A stretch of 64,000 nucleotides of DNA, taken from contig NZ_JAUSZJ010000002.1 in assembly GCF_030817475.1 (NCBI RefSeq), positions 5,284,626 to 5,348,625 on the forward strand, written 5' to 3'. The notes beneath the pieces were generated by a model. It ran no database searches. It was given only the letters and a program-made list of their open reading frames with translations, and was not told where the DNA came from. The translations under genes and the position numbers were made by a program. The number at the start of each line of letters is the position of its first letter. Positions within the stretch are counted from its first letter, which is position 1. Source of the DNA: Streptomyces sp. V2I9. Lineage in GTDB: Bacteria; Actinomycetota; Actinomycetes; Streptomycetales; Streptomycetaceae. Positions 1 to 9,274 of the stretch are shown in pieces.

Positions 1-1
1 C

Positions 2-1828
2 GCGGTGGCCGCCTCCTGGGTCGCGGACGCCCCGCGCGAAGGGCTCGACCGGGCCCGCCGGACCCTCCTCGACACCCGCGACGCCCTCCACCTCACCACC
101 GGGCGCGCCACCGACCGCCTCGCCCTCCAGGAACAGGACCAGGTCGCCGGAGCGCTCGGCCTGCTCGACGCCGACACCCTGCTGCGCCAGGTCTACGAGG
201 CCGCGCGGACGGTCTCGTACGCCACCGACGTCACCTGGCGCGAGGTCGAACGCGTCCTGCGCGCCCGCTCCGCCCGCCCCAAGCTCCGCGCCCTGCTCGG
301 CGGCGGCCTCGGCTCCAGGACCGCCCCCGAACGCACCCCGCTCGCCGACGGCGTGGTGGACGCGGACGGCGAAGTGGTCCTCGCCCGCGCCGCCCGCCCC
401 GAACGCGACCCGGTCCTCACCCTGCGCGCCGCCGCGGCCGCCGCCGAGGCCGGGCTCCCGCTCTCCCGCCACCTCGTACGCCACCTGGCGGCCACCGCCC
501 GGCCGCTGCCGGTGCCCTGGCCCCCCGAGGCCCGCGAGGAACTGGTCACCCTGCTCGGCGCGGGCGAGGCCACCGTCCCCGTCTGGGAGGCGCTGGAGGC
601 GGAGGGGATCGTCACCCGGCTGCTGCCCGACTGGGAACGCGTGCACTGCCGCCCCCAGCGCAACCCCGTCCACACCTGGACCGTCGACCGGCACCTCGTG
701 GAGACGGCCGTCCGCGCGGCCTCCCTCACCCGCCGCGTCCACCGCCCCGACCTCCTCCTGGTCGCCGCCCTCCTCCACGACATCGGCAAGGGCTGGCCCG
801 GCGACCACTCCGTGGCGGGCGAGGTCATCGCCCGCGACATGGCCACCCGCATCGGCTTCGACCAGCAGGACACCGGCGTCATCGCCACCCTCGTCCGCCA
901 CCACCTCCTGCTCGTCGAGACCGCCACCCGGCGCGACCTCGACGACCCCGCCACCGTGCGGGCGGTCGCCACGGCCGTGGGCGACGCCTCCACCCTGGAG
1001 CTGCTGCACGCCCTCACCGAGGCCGACGCGCTGGCCACCGGGCCCGCCGCCTGGAGCTCCTGGCGGGCCTCCCTCGTCGCGGACCTCGTCGGACGCGTGG
1101 CGGCCGTTCTCGCCGGGGAGCTTCCCGAGGAGCCCGCCGAGGGCGCCCCCAGCACCGAGCACGAACGCCTCGCCGTCGAGGCACTGCGCACCGGCGGCCC
1201 CGTCCTCACCCTGCGCACCCGCACCGAGGAACCCCACGGGGACGGCGAGGTGGCGCCGGTCGGCGTCGAACTCCTCATCGCCCTGCCGGACCGTCCCGGC
1301 GTCCTGCCCGCCGCGGCGGGCGTCCTCGCCCTGCACCGCCTCACCGTGCGCTCCGCGGATCTGCGCGCGCTGGAACTGCCCGACGACGTGGGGGAGCGGG
1401 CGGACCTGCTGCTGCTCAGCTGGCGGGTGTCCGCCGCTTACGGGTCCCTCCCGCAGGCCGCCCGCCTCCGCGCCGACCTCGTACGCGCCCTGGACGGCTC
1501 CCTGGACATCCGGGCGCGGCTCGCCGAACGGGAGGCCGCCTACCCCCGCAGGCGCGGGGTCAAGGCCCCGCCGCCACGGGTCTCCGTGGCCGCCGCGGGC
1601 TCCCGCCGGGCCACCGTCATCGAGGTCCGCGCCCAGGACGCTCCGGGCCTGCTGCACCGGATCGGCCGGGCCCTGGAGGGCAGTGCGGTACGGGTGCGGA
1701 GCGCCCATGTCTCCACCCTCGGCGCCAACGCCGTGGACGCCTTCTACGTGACCGGCGCGGACGGGGAACCGCTGCCTCCGGAACGGGCCGCCGAGGTGGC
1801 CCGCGAGGTCGAGAAGGCCCTCAACTGA
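2..1828 (+). CDS. glnD: PII protein nucleotidyltransferase GlnD, 3' part
   Basis: This is the C-terminal ~608 residues of the bifunctional nucleotidyltransferase/removing enzyme that modifies the PII nitrogen-signalling protein; the N-terminal catalytic domain lies off the left edge (full family length is about 800). An HD hydrolase domain is visible around residues 255-300 with LLHDIGKG and VRHH motifs, used for removal of the nucleotide. Two ACT-type glutamine-sensing domains follow, near residues 415-500 (ALPDRPGVLPAAAGVL) and 535-607 (AQDAPGLLHRIG). In S. coelicolor the family member is known to adenylylate rather than uridylylate GlnK. It is probably the last gene of an amtB-glnK-glnD operon, which cannot be seen here; a hairpin follows the stop. 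Confidence 0.95.
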   Translation, partial: AVAASWVADAPREGLDRARRTLLDTRDALHLTTGRATDRLALQEQDQVAGALGLLDADTLLRQVYEAARTVSYATDVTWREVERVLRARSARPKLRALLGGGLGSRTAPERTPLADGVVDADGEVVLARAARPERDPVLTLRAAAAAAEAGLPLSRHLVRHLAATARPLPVPWPPEAREELVTLLGAGEATVPVWEALEAEGIVTRLLPDWERVHCRPQRNPVHTWTVDRHLVETAVRAASLTRRVHRPDLLLVAALLHDIGKGWPGDHSVAGEVIARDMATRIGFDQQDTGVIATLVRHHLLLVETATRRDLDDPATVRAVATAVGDASTLELLHALTEADALATGPAAWSSWRASLVADLVGRVAAVLAGELPEEPAEGAPSTEHERLAVEALRTGGPVLTLRTRTEEPHGDGEVAPVGVELLIALPDRPGVLPAAAGVLALHRLTVRSADLRALELPDDVGERADLLLLSWRVSAAYGSLPQAARLRADLVRALDGSLDIRARLAEREAAYPRRRGVKAPPPRVSVAAAGSRRATVIEVRAQDAPGLLHRIGRALEGSAVRVRSAHVSTLGANAVDAFYVTGADGEPLPPERAAEVAREVEKALN

Positions 1829-1842
1829 CCGCACGGCAACCG

Positions 1843-1870
1843 CCCTCGCCCGGAAGGTCCCGGGCGAGGG
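1843..1870 (+). terminator. Hairpin terminator after glnD
   Basis: An 11-bp perfect stem (CCCTCGCCCGG at 1843-1853 with CCGGGCGAGGG at 1860-1870) with a 6-nt loop sits 14 nt after the glnD stop and before ffh. No T tract follows, which is usual for streptomycete terminators. Confidence 0.7.
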
Positions 1871-1950
1871 CCCGGGGTTGTCCGGGGGGCGGATACCCTG
1901 GAGGGCGATCGACCTGCCCCTGACCCCGACCCTGAGGACCGACGAGCGCC

Positions 1951-3504
1951 GTGTTCGATACTCTCTCCGACCGCCTTAGCGCGACCTTCAAGAACCTCAG
2001 GGGCAAGGGCCGCTTGTCCGAGGCGGACATCGACGCCACGGCACGCGAGATCCGTATCGCCCTGCTGGAAGCCGACGTCGCCCTGCCCGTGGTCCGGACC
2101 TTCATCGCCAACGTGAAGGAGCGGGCGCGCGGCGCCGAGGTCTCCCAGGCGCTGAACCCCGCCCAGCAGGTCGTCAAGATCGTCAACGAGGAGCTCGTCT
2201 CCATCCTCGGCGGCGAGACCCGGCGGCTGCGGTTCGCCAAGACCGCCCCCACCGTGATCATGCTCGCCGGCCTCCAGGGCGCCGGTAAGACGACGCTGGC
2301 CGGAAAGCTCGGCCTCTGGCTCAAGGGCCAGGGCCACTCCCCGCTGCTCGTCGCCTGCGACCTCCAGCGCCCCAACGCCGTCAACCAGCTGAGCGTCGTC
2401 GCCGAGCGCGCCGGCGTCGCGGTGTACGCCCCCGAGCCGGGCAACGGTGTCGGCGACCCGGTCCAGGTCGCCAAGGACTCCATCGAGTTCGCCAAGGCCA
2501 AGGTGCACGACATCGTCATCGTCGACACCGCCGGCCGCCTCGGCATCGACCAGGAGCTGATGCGGCAGGCCGCGGACATCCGCGACGCCGTCAGCCCCGA
2601 CGAGATCCTCTTCGTCGTCGACGCGATGATCGGCCAGGACGCGGTCAACACCGCCGAGGCCTTCCGCGACGGCGTCGGCTTCGACGGCGTGGTGCTCTCC
2701 AAGCTCGACGGTGACGCCCGCGGTGGTGCGGCCCTGTCGATCGCCCACGTCACGGGCAAGCAGATCATGTTCGCGTCGAACGGCGAGAAGCTGGAGGACT
2801 TCGACGCGTTCCACCCGGACCGGATGGCCTCCCGCATCCTCGACATGGGTGACCTGCTCACGCTGATCGAGCAGGCGGAGAAGACGTTCAGCCAGGAAGA
2901 GGCCGCCAAGATGGCCTCCAAGCTCCAGTCGAGCAAGGGTGGGAAGGACTTCACCCTCGACGACTTCCTGGCCCAGATGGAGCAGGTCCGCAAGATGGGC
3001 TCCATCTCCAAGCTGCTCGGGATGCTGCCCGGCATGGGGCAGATCAAGGACCAGATCAACAACATCGACGAGCGCGACATCGACCGCACCGCCGCGATCA
3101 TCAAGTCGATGACGCCCAAGGAGCGCGCCGAGCCGACGATCATCAACGGCTCCCGCCGGGCCCGTATCGCCAAGGGCGCCGGCGTCGAGGTCTCCGTCGT
3201 CAAGAGCCTGGTGGAGCGCTTCTTCGAGGCCCGCAAGATGATGTCGAAGATGGCCCAGGGCGGCGGCATGCCCGGTATGCCGGGCATGCCGGGCATGGGT
3301 GGTGGTCCCGGACGGCAGAAGAAGCAGGTCAAGCAGGCCAAGGGCAAGCGCAAGAGCGGCAACCCCATGAAGCGCAAGGCCGAGGAGCAGGCGGCGGCGG
3401 CCCGCCGCGAGCAGGCGGCCCAGAACGGTGGCGCCCTCGGACTGCCCGCCCCCCAGGACGGCAAGAACTTCGAGCTGCCGGACGAGTTCAAGAAGTTCAT
3501 GTAG
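1951..3504 (+). CDS. ffh: Signal recognition particle GTPase Ffh
   Basis: SRP54 homologue that binds signal sequences of nascent membrane and secreted proteins together with 4.5S RNA and docks on FtsY. The 517-residue product has the N domain (residues 1-90), the G domain with P-loop GLQGAGKTT near residue 108, DTAGR near 193 and TKLD-type SKLDGDARGG near 250, then the methionine-rich M domain with GMLPGMGQ. The C-terminal tail carries a short Gly-Met-Pro repeat (3268-3300) and a Lys/Arg-rich segment. A GTG start is used. The gene stands alone between two hairpins, so it is probably its own transcription unit. Confidence 0.97.
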   Translation: MFDTLSDRLSATFKNLRGKGRLSEADIDATAREIRIALLEADVALPVVRTFIANVKERARGAEVSQALNPAQQVVKIVNEELVSILGGETRRLRFAKTAPTVIMLAGLQGAGKTTLAGKLGLWLKGQGHSPLLVACDLQRPNAVNQLSVVAERAGVAVYAPEPGNGVGDPVQVAKDSIEFAKAKVHDIVIVDTAGRLGIDQELMRQAADIRDAVSPDEILFVVDAMIGQDAVNTAEAFRDGVGFDGVVLSKLDGDARGGAALSIAHVTGKQIMFASNGEKLEDFDAFHPDRMASRILDMGDLLTLIEQAEKTFSQEEAAKMASKLQSSKGGKDFTLDDFLAQMEQVRKMGSISKLLGMLPGMGQIKDQINNIDERDIDRTAAIIKSMTPKERAEPTIINGSRRARIAKGAGVEVSVVKSLVERFFEARKMMSKMAQGGGMPGMPGMPGMGGGPGRQKKQVKQAKGKRKSGNPMKRKAEEQAAAARREQAAQNGGALGLPAPQDGKNFELPDEFKKFM

Positions 3505-3522
3505 CCGCCACGACGCACCCGT

Positions 3523-3560
3523 GCGTATGGGGCGCCCTTGAGAGAGGGCGCCCCTTACGC
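3523..3560 (+). terminator. Hairpin terminator after ffh
   Basis: Ten-bp stem GGGGCGCCCT (3529-3538) with AGGGCGCCCC (3545-3554), extended by GCGTA/TACGC outside. It lies between ffh and the convergent methyltransferase gene and could stop transcription in both directions. Confidence 0.75.
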
Positions 3561-3636
3561 GTGTCCGGCGCACGCTCCCGGCCGGGTCGTACGGAGGTTC
3601 AGGTCACGCGTGCGGGTCCCCGGCTCACGGAGACGC

Positions 3637-4515
3637 TCACGTCACACAGATCAGATAGCGGAAGACGTTCGGCATCCACACCGTGCCGTCCGGCCGCCGA
3701 TGCGGGTGAAGCGCCTCCGCGACCTCCTTCTCCACCTGAGAACGGTCCGTGGCCCGTACGGCGGCGTCGAAGAGGCCGGTGGACAGCAGCCCGCGCACCG
3801 CGCTGCCCACGTCCGCGTAGCCGAACGGGCAGGACACCCGCCCCGAACCGTCCGGCCGCAGCCCGGCCCGCGCCGCCACGTCCTCCAGGTCGTCCCGGAG
3901 GGTGGGCCGCCACCTGCCCGGTTCCGTACGCGTCGGCGGCGCCGAATCCGTCAGCCGGGCGGCCACCCGCAGCACGTCCGCCGTGGCGCAGCGCTCCGGC
4001 GGGCCCCAGCCGGTCAGCACCACCGAGGCGCCCCGGACGGCCAGCGGGACGGCCGACCGCAGCGCCGGCACCAGCCCCTCGGAGTCCCCGGCCGCGCAGC
4101 CGATCGGCTCGAACACCGTGATCAGGTTGTACGGAGCCCCGTCCGCGCCGGCGGGCGCCGGCCGCCCGTCCTCCAGCAGCCGGGCCCGGCCCCCGGCCGG
4201 GTGCCGGGCGTGCGCGTCGTCCCAGTCGGCGCCGGGCAGCAGCCTCGCACGGGCCAGGGCCAGGCGTTCCCGGTCGGAGTCCACACCCGTGACCTGCGCC
4301 CCGCGGGCCGCCGCGACGAGCATCGCGAGGCCCGAGCCGCAGCCGAGGGCGAGCATCCGGGTGGCGGCCCCGACCTCCAGCCGGTCGTAGACGGCTCCGT
4401 GCAGGGGAGCGAGCATGCGTTCCTGGATCTCGGCCCAGTCGCGTGCGCGGGTACCGGCGTCCGCCGGCGCGGAGACGTCCGCGTACGGCTGGTTCCGGAC
4501 GAGCGTTGGTGTCAT
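3637..4515 (-). CDS. SAM-dependent methyltransferase, unknown substrate
   Basis: A 292-residue class I methyltransferase. The glycine-rich SAM-binding motif is seen as LALGCGSGLAML about residue 55, followed by the acidic end of strand 2 in GVDSDRER. The rest shows no substrate-defining motif that I recognise; a C-terminal segment with CPFGYADVGSAVRGLL resembles streptomycete methyltransferases placed beside ffh/rpsP. The start was taken at the ATG at 4515 because upstream in-frame residues are Arg/Thr-rich and unlike protein. It is convergent with ffh and divergent from the next gene, so it is probably monocistronic. Substrate cannot be inferred. Confidence 0.8.
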   Translation of the reverse strand: MTPTLVRNQPYADVSAPADAGTRARDWAEIQERMLAPLHGAVYDRLEVGAATRMLALGCGSGLAMLVAAARGAQVTGVDSDRERLALARARLLPGADWDDAHARHPAGGRARLLEDGRPAPAGADGAPYNLITVFEPIGCAAGDSEGLVPALRSAVPLAVRGASVVLTGWGPPERCATADVLRVAARLTDSAPPTRTEPGRWRPTLRDDLEDVAARAGLRPDGSGRVSCPFGYADVGSAVRGLLSTGLFDAAVRATDRSQVEKEVAEALHPHRRPDGTVWMPNVFRYLICVT

Positions 4516-4965
4516 GGAAAGTGCCCCAATCCGCCAAGAGGTCGGTCGTGCCCGAGTGGACGTCCCCCGTGTGCGTGTGTTCCGCACCCCGTAGTCAGAG
4601 AACTGCGCATCCGCCGTCCCGTCCAGGGGTCGTGGAGCAGTGCTTGCGTGCCCCGGTCGTGCGCCCCGTCCCGCGTTGCTCTCCGACCAGTCTTACCCGA
4701 CACCCGGTACCGGGCACGTCGAGGGGCCGCGCGGGTAGTCTTCCGGGCGGATCCGGCAGGGGCGCCGGTCGCCCGTGCGCCGTGGGCGCGAGCCTCCCGG
4801 CGTACCGCACGCTGTGCACCACCTTGGTGCGAGCTGTGCGTCTTCTCCGCAGTTCTGCGTACCCGCCCTCGTCCGGACGCATCAAGGGCGACTGACTGGT
4901 ACGTGCAAATTATTTGGGATGCCCCGGAATAGGAACACCGGAGCACTCGGGCTCGTTGTCACGAC
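4516..4965. other. 450-bp non-coding divergent region
   Basis: No convincing gene on either strand. It separates the divergent methyltransferase and SprT-like genes and must hold both promoters. A short AT-rich patch at about 4905-4920 stands out from the GC-rich surroundings. No Shine-Dalgarno sequence is obvious just before the GTG at 4966. Confidence 0.5.
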
Positions 4966-5559
4966 GTGAGCACGACACCACCTGTACTTGCCGCAGAGCT
5001 GGCGCAGGCGTGGGCCGACATTCAGCGGTACCACCCCGAGCTGCCCGATCTCGCCGCCCCAGAGTCCCTGATCGGAGAGTCCTCGTCCGCCTGTGGCGCC
5101 GAGCTCTCCTTCGAGCGACTGCTCCACGAGGCAGTCCACGGCATCGCCGCAGCGAGAGGAGTCCGAGACACGTCCCGCGCCGGCCGCTACCACAACCGAC
5201 GCTTCCTCGCCATCGCCGAGGAGCTGGGCCTCGACCACGCCGAGGAACCCCACCCCAGCAGCGGATTCTCGCTGGTCACGCTGAATCCGGAAGCCAAGCG
5301 CCGGTACCGTCCGACCACCGAACGGCTGCAGCGCGCCCTCAAGGCGCACACCGTCGCCACCGCCGCCGACACCAAGCGCTCCTTCCGCGGACCTGCCGCC
5401 CGGCACGGTTCCTCCGGGGGCGGTGTGCGGGTCAAGGCCGTCTGCGAGTGCGGACGCAACGTCCGTGTCGTCCCGTCGGTCCTGGCGCAGGCGCCGATCG
5501 TCTGCGGCGGCTGCGGCAAGCCGTTCCGTATCCCGGAAGCGGCGGTCGCGGTGGGGTGA
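4966..5559 (+). CDS. Predicted SprT-like zinc metalloprotein with C-terminal zinc ribbon
   Basis: A 197-residue protein, conserved in streptomycetes as far as I recall but without an assigned role. Residues 54-58 read HEAVH, a HExxH zinc-binding motif, and H75 follows in GRYHNRRF, the spacing and context expected for the third ligand of SprT-family proteins, where an H-x-x-x-F segment follows the motif. The C-terminus has a zinc-ribbon knuckle pair: C159-x-C161 and C179-x2-C182. SprT/Spartan relatives cleave DNA-protein crosslinks, so a DNA- or RNA-linked protease role is possible but is inference. The GTG start has no clear ribosome-binding site. It lies upstream of rpsP, separated by 157 bp, so co-transcription is uncertain. 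Confidence 0.75.
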   Translation: MSTTPPVLAAELAQAWADIQRYHPELPDLAAPESLIGESSSACGAELSFERLLHEAVHGIAAARGVRDTSRAGRYHNRRFLAIAEELGLDHAEEPHPSSGFSLVTLNPEAKRRYRPTTERLQRALKAHTVATAADTKRSFRGPAARHGSSGGGVRVKAVCECGRNVRVVPSVLAQAPIVCGGCGKPFRIPEAAVAVG

Positions 5560-5716
5560 GGCGATGTGGTGTGGCACAATGGCTAGCTGTACTCGACAGC
5601 CGCACAGGACCCCTCTCTCCTCCGGCTGACGCGTCCATCGGGCACTCCGAGTACCGCAACCCCACGTGGCATCTTGTTGTGCCCAACCACGTCATAGACC
5701 AGGAGACACCACTTCC

Positions 5717-6157
5717 GTGGCAGTCAAGATCAAGCTGAAGCGTCTGGGCAAGATCCGTTCGCCTCACTACCGCATCGTCGTCGCCGACTCCCGTACCCGC
5801 CGTGACGGCCGGGCCATCGAGGAGATCGGCCTGTACCACCCGGTGCAGAACCCCTCGCGCATCGAGGTCAACTCGGAGCGTGCGCAGTACTGGCTGTCCG
5901 TCGGCGCCCAGCCGACCGAGCCGGTTCTCGCGATCCTGAAGCTCACCGGTGACTGGCAGGCCCACAAGGGTCTCCCGGCCCCCGCGCCGCTGCTGCAGCC
6001 GGAGCCCAAGGCTGACAAGCGTGCCCTGTTCGAGGCGCTGTCCGCGGACGGCGACGAGGCCAAGGGCGAGGCCATCACGCCCAAGGCCAAGAAGTCCGAC
6101 AAGAAGGCGGACGAGGCGGCCGACGCTGCCGCGTCCACCGAGTCGACCGAGGCCTGA
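5717..6157 (+). CDS. rpsP: 30S ribosomal protein S16
   Basis: Small-subunit protein S16, needed for 30S assembly. The first 80 residues match the family closely ([38 protein letters not shown]). At 146 residues it is longer than the usual 80-90 because of a charged Ala/Lys/Glu-rich C-terminal tail typical of actinobacteria. The GTG at 5717, preceded by AGGAG, was chosen over an earlier ATG at 5666 because family similarity begins there. It is the first gene of the rpsP-khpA unit; 2 nt separate it from the next gene. Confidence 0.96.
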   Translation: MAVKIKLKRLGKIRSPHYRIVVADSRTRRDGRAIEEIGLYHPVQNPSRIEVNSERAQYWLSVGAQPTEPVLAILKLTGDWQAHKGLPAPAPLLQPEPKADKRALFEALSADGDEAKGEAITPKAKKSDKKADEAADAAASTESTEA

Positions 6158-6159
6158 GC

Positions 6160-6399
6160 ATGCTCGAGGAGGCTCTCGAGCACCTCGTGAAGGGCATCGT
6201 CGACAACCCCGACGACGTGCAGGTTGCCGAGCGCACCCTGCGGCGCGGGCGCGTGCTGGAGGTCCGGGTCCACCCCGACGACCTCGGCAAGGTGATCGGC
6301 CGTAACGGCCGCACCGCTCGCGCCCTGCGTACGGTCGTGGGTGCCATCGGCGGACGCGGTATCCGTGTCGACCTCGTCGATGTGGACCAGGTTCGCTGA
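6160..6399 (+). CDS. khpA: KH-domain RNA-binding protein KhpA
   Basis: A 79-residue protein made of a single type II KH domain. The GxxG loop is seen as VIGRNGRTA near residues 46-54. Family members bind RNA, often as a heterodimer with KhpB/EloR, and affect translation and cell elongation in Gram-positive bacteria. It directly follows rpsP and precedes rimM, the standard order in this block, and a strong hairpin with a TTCG loop follows it. Confidence 0.93.
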   Translation: MLEEALEHLVKGIVDNPDDVQVAERTLRRGRVLEVRVHPDDLGKVIGRNGRTARALRTVVGAIGGRGIRVDLVDVDQVR

Positions 6400-6422
6400 T
6401 CAGCGAGTTGAACACCGGCCAG

Positions 6423-6454
6423 GGCCGGGGAGGGCCTTCGGGCCGTCCCCGGCC
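6423..6454 (+). terminator. TTCG-loop hairpin between khpA and rimM
   Basis: A 14-bp stem with one mismatch (GGCCGGGGAGGGCC at 6423-6436 and GGCCGTCCCCGGCC at 6441-6454) around a TTCG tetraloop, followed by TTTGTC. This is the best intrinsic-terminator candidate in the ribosomal block, and may attenuate read-through into rimM-trmD. Confidence 0.85.
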
Positions 6455-6524
6455 TTTGTCGTCGGCCACCGGGACGTCTCCGCGCGACGGACGGACGTCC
6501 CCACCCCACCCATCGGAGAACAGC

Positions 6525-7136
6525 GTGCAGTTGGTAGTCGCGCGGATCGGCCGCGCCCACGGCATCAAGGGCGAGGTCACCGTCGAGGTACGAACGGACG
6601 AGCCGGAGCTGCGGCTCGGCCCCGGCGCCGTCCTGGCCACGGAACCGGCGGCGACGGGCCCGCTGACGATCGAGGCGGGCCGGGTCCACAGCGGCAGGCT
6701 CCTGCTGCGCTTCGAGGGCGTGCGCGACCGCACCGCGGCCGAGGCCCTGCGCAACACCCTGCTGATCGCCGAGGTGGACCCGGAGGAACTGCCCGAGGAG
6801 GAGGACGAGTTCTACGACCACCAGCTGATCGACCTCGACGTCGTGCTCGCCGACGGCACCGGGATCGGCCGGATCACCGAGATCTCCCACCTGCCCTCGC
6901 AGGACCTGTTCATCGTGGAGCGCCCCGACGGCAGCGAGGTGATGATTCCCTTCGTCGAGGAGATCGTCACCGAGATCGACCTGGAGGAGCAGCGAGCGGT
7001 CATCACCCCGCCGCCCGGCCTGATCGACGAGAGCGAGGCCGTGATCGCCTCCGCCCGCGACGAGGAGGAGGCCCTCGCCGGGGACACGGAGAAGGCGTCC
7101 GGGGACGCGGGCGAGGCGTCGAGGGGCGACGCCTGA
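6525..7136 (+). CDS. rimM: Ribosome maturation factor RimM
   Basis: Maturation factor that binds S19 and helps assemble the 30S head. The 203-residue product begins with [14 protein letters not shown], the family hallmark, and has the PRC-barrel half with [15 protein letters not shown] near residues 85-100. The C-terminal 30 residues are Ala/Glu/Gly-rich and variable. The GTG at 6525 was chosen because similarity starts there; the in-frame upstream region overlaps the hairpin. The stop overlaps the start of trmD (TGATG), which suggests translational coupling. Confidence 0.95.
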   Translation: MQLVVARIGRAHGIKGEVTVEVRTDEPELRLGPGAVLATEPAATGPLTIEAGRVHSGRLLLRFEGVRDRTAAEALRNTLLIAEVDPEELPEEEDEFYDHQLIDLDVVLADGTGIGRITEISHLPSQDLFIVERPDGSEVMIPFVEEIVTEIDLEEQRAVITPPPGLIDESEAVIASARDEEEALAGDTEKASGDAGEASRGDA

Positions 7137-7957
7137 TGCGGCTCGACGTCGTCACGATCTTCCCCGAGTACCTGGAACCGCTGAACGTCTCCCTGGTCGG
7201 CAAGGCCCGCGCGCGGGGCGTGCTGGACGTCCATGTCCACGATCTGCGGGAGTGGACGTACGACCGGCACAACACGGTCGACGACACCCCCTACGGCGGC
7301 GGCCCCGGCATGGTCATGAAGACCGAGCCCTGGGGTGACGCCCTGGACGAGGCCCTGGCCGACGGCTACGAGGCCGGGGCGCACTCCCCGGTCCTCGTCG
7401 TGCCCACGCCCAGCGGGCGGCCGTTCACCCAGGAGCTCGCCGTCGAACTCTCCGCCGAGCCGTGGCTCGTCTTCACCCCGGCTCGGTACGAGGGCATCGA
7501 CCGCCGGGTGATCGACGAGTACGCCACCCGGCTGCGGGTCGTCGAGGTCTCCATCGGGGACTACGTGCTGGCCGGCGGGGAAGCGGCCGTGCTGGTGATC
7601 ACGGAGGCGGTGGCCCGGCTGCTGCCCGGCGTCCTCGGAAACGCCGAGTCCCACCGGGACGACTCCTTCGCCCCCGGCGCGATGGCCAACCTCCTGGAGG
7701 GCCCCGTCTACACCAAGCCGCCCGAGTGGCGCGGCCGCTCCATCCCGGACGTCCTGCTCAGCGGGCACCACGGGAAGATCGCGCGCTGGCGGCGGGACCA
7801 GGCCTTCGCCCGTACCGCCCTCAACCGGCCCGATCTGATCGAGCGGTGCGAGGCGAGCGCCTTCGACAAGAAGGACCGCGAGATCCTGTCCATCCTCGGT
7901 TTCGCCCCCGAGCCCGGCGGCCGATTTTGGCGCAGGCCCACCGCCGTGGAAGAATAG
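7136..7957 (+). CDS. trmD: tRNA (guanine-37-N1)-methyltransferase TrmD
   Basis: SPOUT-class enzyme that makes m1G37 in tRNAs and prevents +1 frameshifting. The 273 residues start [13 protein letters not shown], with [11 protein letters not shown] near residue 57, [10 protein letters not shown] near 118 and the trefoil-knot segment [20 protein letters not shown] near 138, all SAM-site features. The ATG shares its first base with the rimM stop. The rimM-trmD-rplS order is the standard one; 129 bp separate it from rplS. Confidence 0.97.
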   Translation: MRLDVVTIFPEYLEPLNVSLVGKARARGVLDVHVHDLREWTYDRHNTVDDTPYGGGPGMVMKTEPWGDALDEALADGYEAGAHSPVLVVPTPSGRPFTQELAVELSAEPWLVFTPARYEGIDRRVIDEYATRLRVVEVSIGDYVLAGGEAAVLVITEAVARLLPGVLGNAESHRDDSFAPGAMANLLEGPVYTKPPEWRGRSIPDVLLSGHHGKIARWRRDQAFARTALNRPDLIERCEASAFDKKDREILSILGFAPEPGGRFWRRPTAVEE

Positions 7958-8086
7958 GCCGCTGCTGTACGTCCGGTGGGCGCCCCTGCCACAGGGGGAA
8001 AGACGCCCTCCCGATGTGATCAGCTCTCCTGACTCTCCACGACATTCCGTCGATGACCTGTGGCATCGGCGAAGAAAGCAGAAACC

Positions 8087-8437
8087 ATGGCTTCCCTGCT
8101 CGATGGCGTCAATGCCGCGACCCTCCGTTCGGACGTCCCGGCGTTCCGCGCGGGTGACACCGTCAACGTCCACGTCCGCGTGATCGAGGGCAACCGCTCC
8201 CGTATCCAGCAGTTCAAGGGTGTTGTCATCCGCCGCCAGGGCGCGGGCGTCAGCGAGACCTTCACGGTCCGCAAGGTCTCCTTCAGCGTCGGCGTCGAGC
8301 GCACCTTCCCGGTGCACAGCCCGATCTTCGAGAAGATCGAGCTCGTCACCCGCGGTGACGTCCGCCGCGCCAAGCTGTACTTCCTCCGTGAGCTGCGCGG
8401 CAAGGCCGCGAAGATCAAGGAGAAGCGCGACAACTGA
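8087..8437 (+). CDS. rplS: 50S ribosomal protein L19
   Basis: Large-subunit protein at the 30S-50S interface. The 116-residue product matches the family through [32 protein letters not shown] and the C-terminal [18 protein letters not shown]. The ATG at 8087 (MASLLDGV) fits the family length; an in-frame ATG 27 nt upstream would add only unlike residues. It closes the rpsP-rplS group and is followed 66 nt later by the first signal peptidase gene. Confidence 0.97.
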   Translation: MASLLDGVNAATLRSDVPAFRAGDTVNVHVRVIEGNRSRIQQFKGVVIRRQGAGVSETFTVRKVSFSVGVERTFPVHSPIFEKIELVTRGDVRRAKLYFLRELRGKAAKIKEKRDN

Positions 8438-8503
8438 GCTGTCGCCCGGCCATCCCCCCGGGGGTGACCCGTCCACAGCCCGGCCGGATAAGCTTCGGCC
8501 GCT

Positions 8504-9274
8504 ATGGACACCCCAGCACAGCACACGGAGCGCGATCGCTCCTCGGAACCCGACGCGGGGTCCGGGGAGGGGTCGCGCTTCTCGCGTACGCGGGCCCGCC
8601 TGGTGGCCGCCCTGCCCTGGCGGCGGGTGCTCGCCGGGGCCGTCCTGGCCACCGCGGCCCTGCTGCTGTGCAGCTCCTACGTGGTCCAGCCCTTCCTGAT
8701 CCCCAGCGGCTCGATGGAGCCGACGCTGAAGGTGGGCGACCGGCTCCTGGTGAACAAGCTGGCGTACCGCTTCGGCGCCGAGCCCGAGCGCGGAGACGTG
8801 GTGGTCTTCGACGGCACCGGCTCGTTCGTACGGGAGGACCCCGACGCCGATTCCCTGACCGGGGCGGCACGCGGAGCGGCTGCCTCCCTGGGGCTGGCCG
8901 AGCCGGCCGACACCGACTTCGTGAAGCGGGTGGTGGGCGTGGGCGGCGACCGCGTCGTCTGCTGCGACGCGCGGGGGAGGCTCGCGGTCAACGGGACGGT
9001 GGTGGACGAGCCGTATCTGTATCCGGGTGACACCGCCTCCCGCGTGCCCTTCGACATCGTGGTGCCCGGCGGCGCGCTGTGGATGATGGGCGACCACCGC
9101 AGCCGCTCCAGCGACTCGCGGGACCACCTCGGATCGCCCGGCGGTGGAATGGTTCCGGTGGAGCGGGTGTCGGGCCGGGTGGACTGGCTGGGCTGGCCGC
9201 CGGGCCGGACGGGTTCGCCGGCGGGGACCGACGCGTTCGCCGGCGTACCGGCTCCCGGCGCGGCGCATGGGTAA
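8504..9274 (+). CDS. sipW: Type I signal peptidase, first of four (SipW type)
   Basis: Membrane serine protease of the Ser/Lys type that removes signal peptides from secreted proteins. Of 256 residues, 40-63 form the N-terminal membrane anchor. The catalytic serine is S70 in IPSGSMEPTL and the catalytic lysine lies in DFVKRVVGVGGD near residue 147; the later MGDHR and SDSRD boxes are present. The C-terminus lacks an obvious second membrane segment. Its last 8 nt overlap the next signal peptidase gene. The cluster placement after rplS matches sipWXYZ of S. lividans. Confidence 0.92.
   Translation: MDTPAQHTERDRSSEPDAGSGEGSRFSRTRARLVAALPWRRVLAGAVLATAALLLCSSYVVQPFLIPSGSMEPTLKVGDRLLVNKLAYRFGAEPERGDVVVFDGTGSFVREDPDADSLTGAARGAAASLGLAEPADTDFVKRVVGVGGDRVVCCDARGRLAVNGTVVDEPYLYPGDTASRVPFDIVVPGGALWMMGDHRSRSSDSRDHLGSPGGGMVPVERVSGRVDWLGWPPGRTGSPAGTDAFAGVPAPGAAHG

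Noticed and set aside
8464-9030. Several long open frames in other phases over the signal peptidase genes
   Set aside because: They lack family similarity, have Arg/Gly-rich composition expected of out-of-frame GC-rich sequence, and overlap strongly supported signal peptidases.
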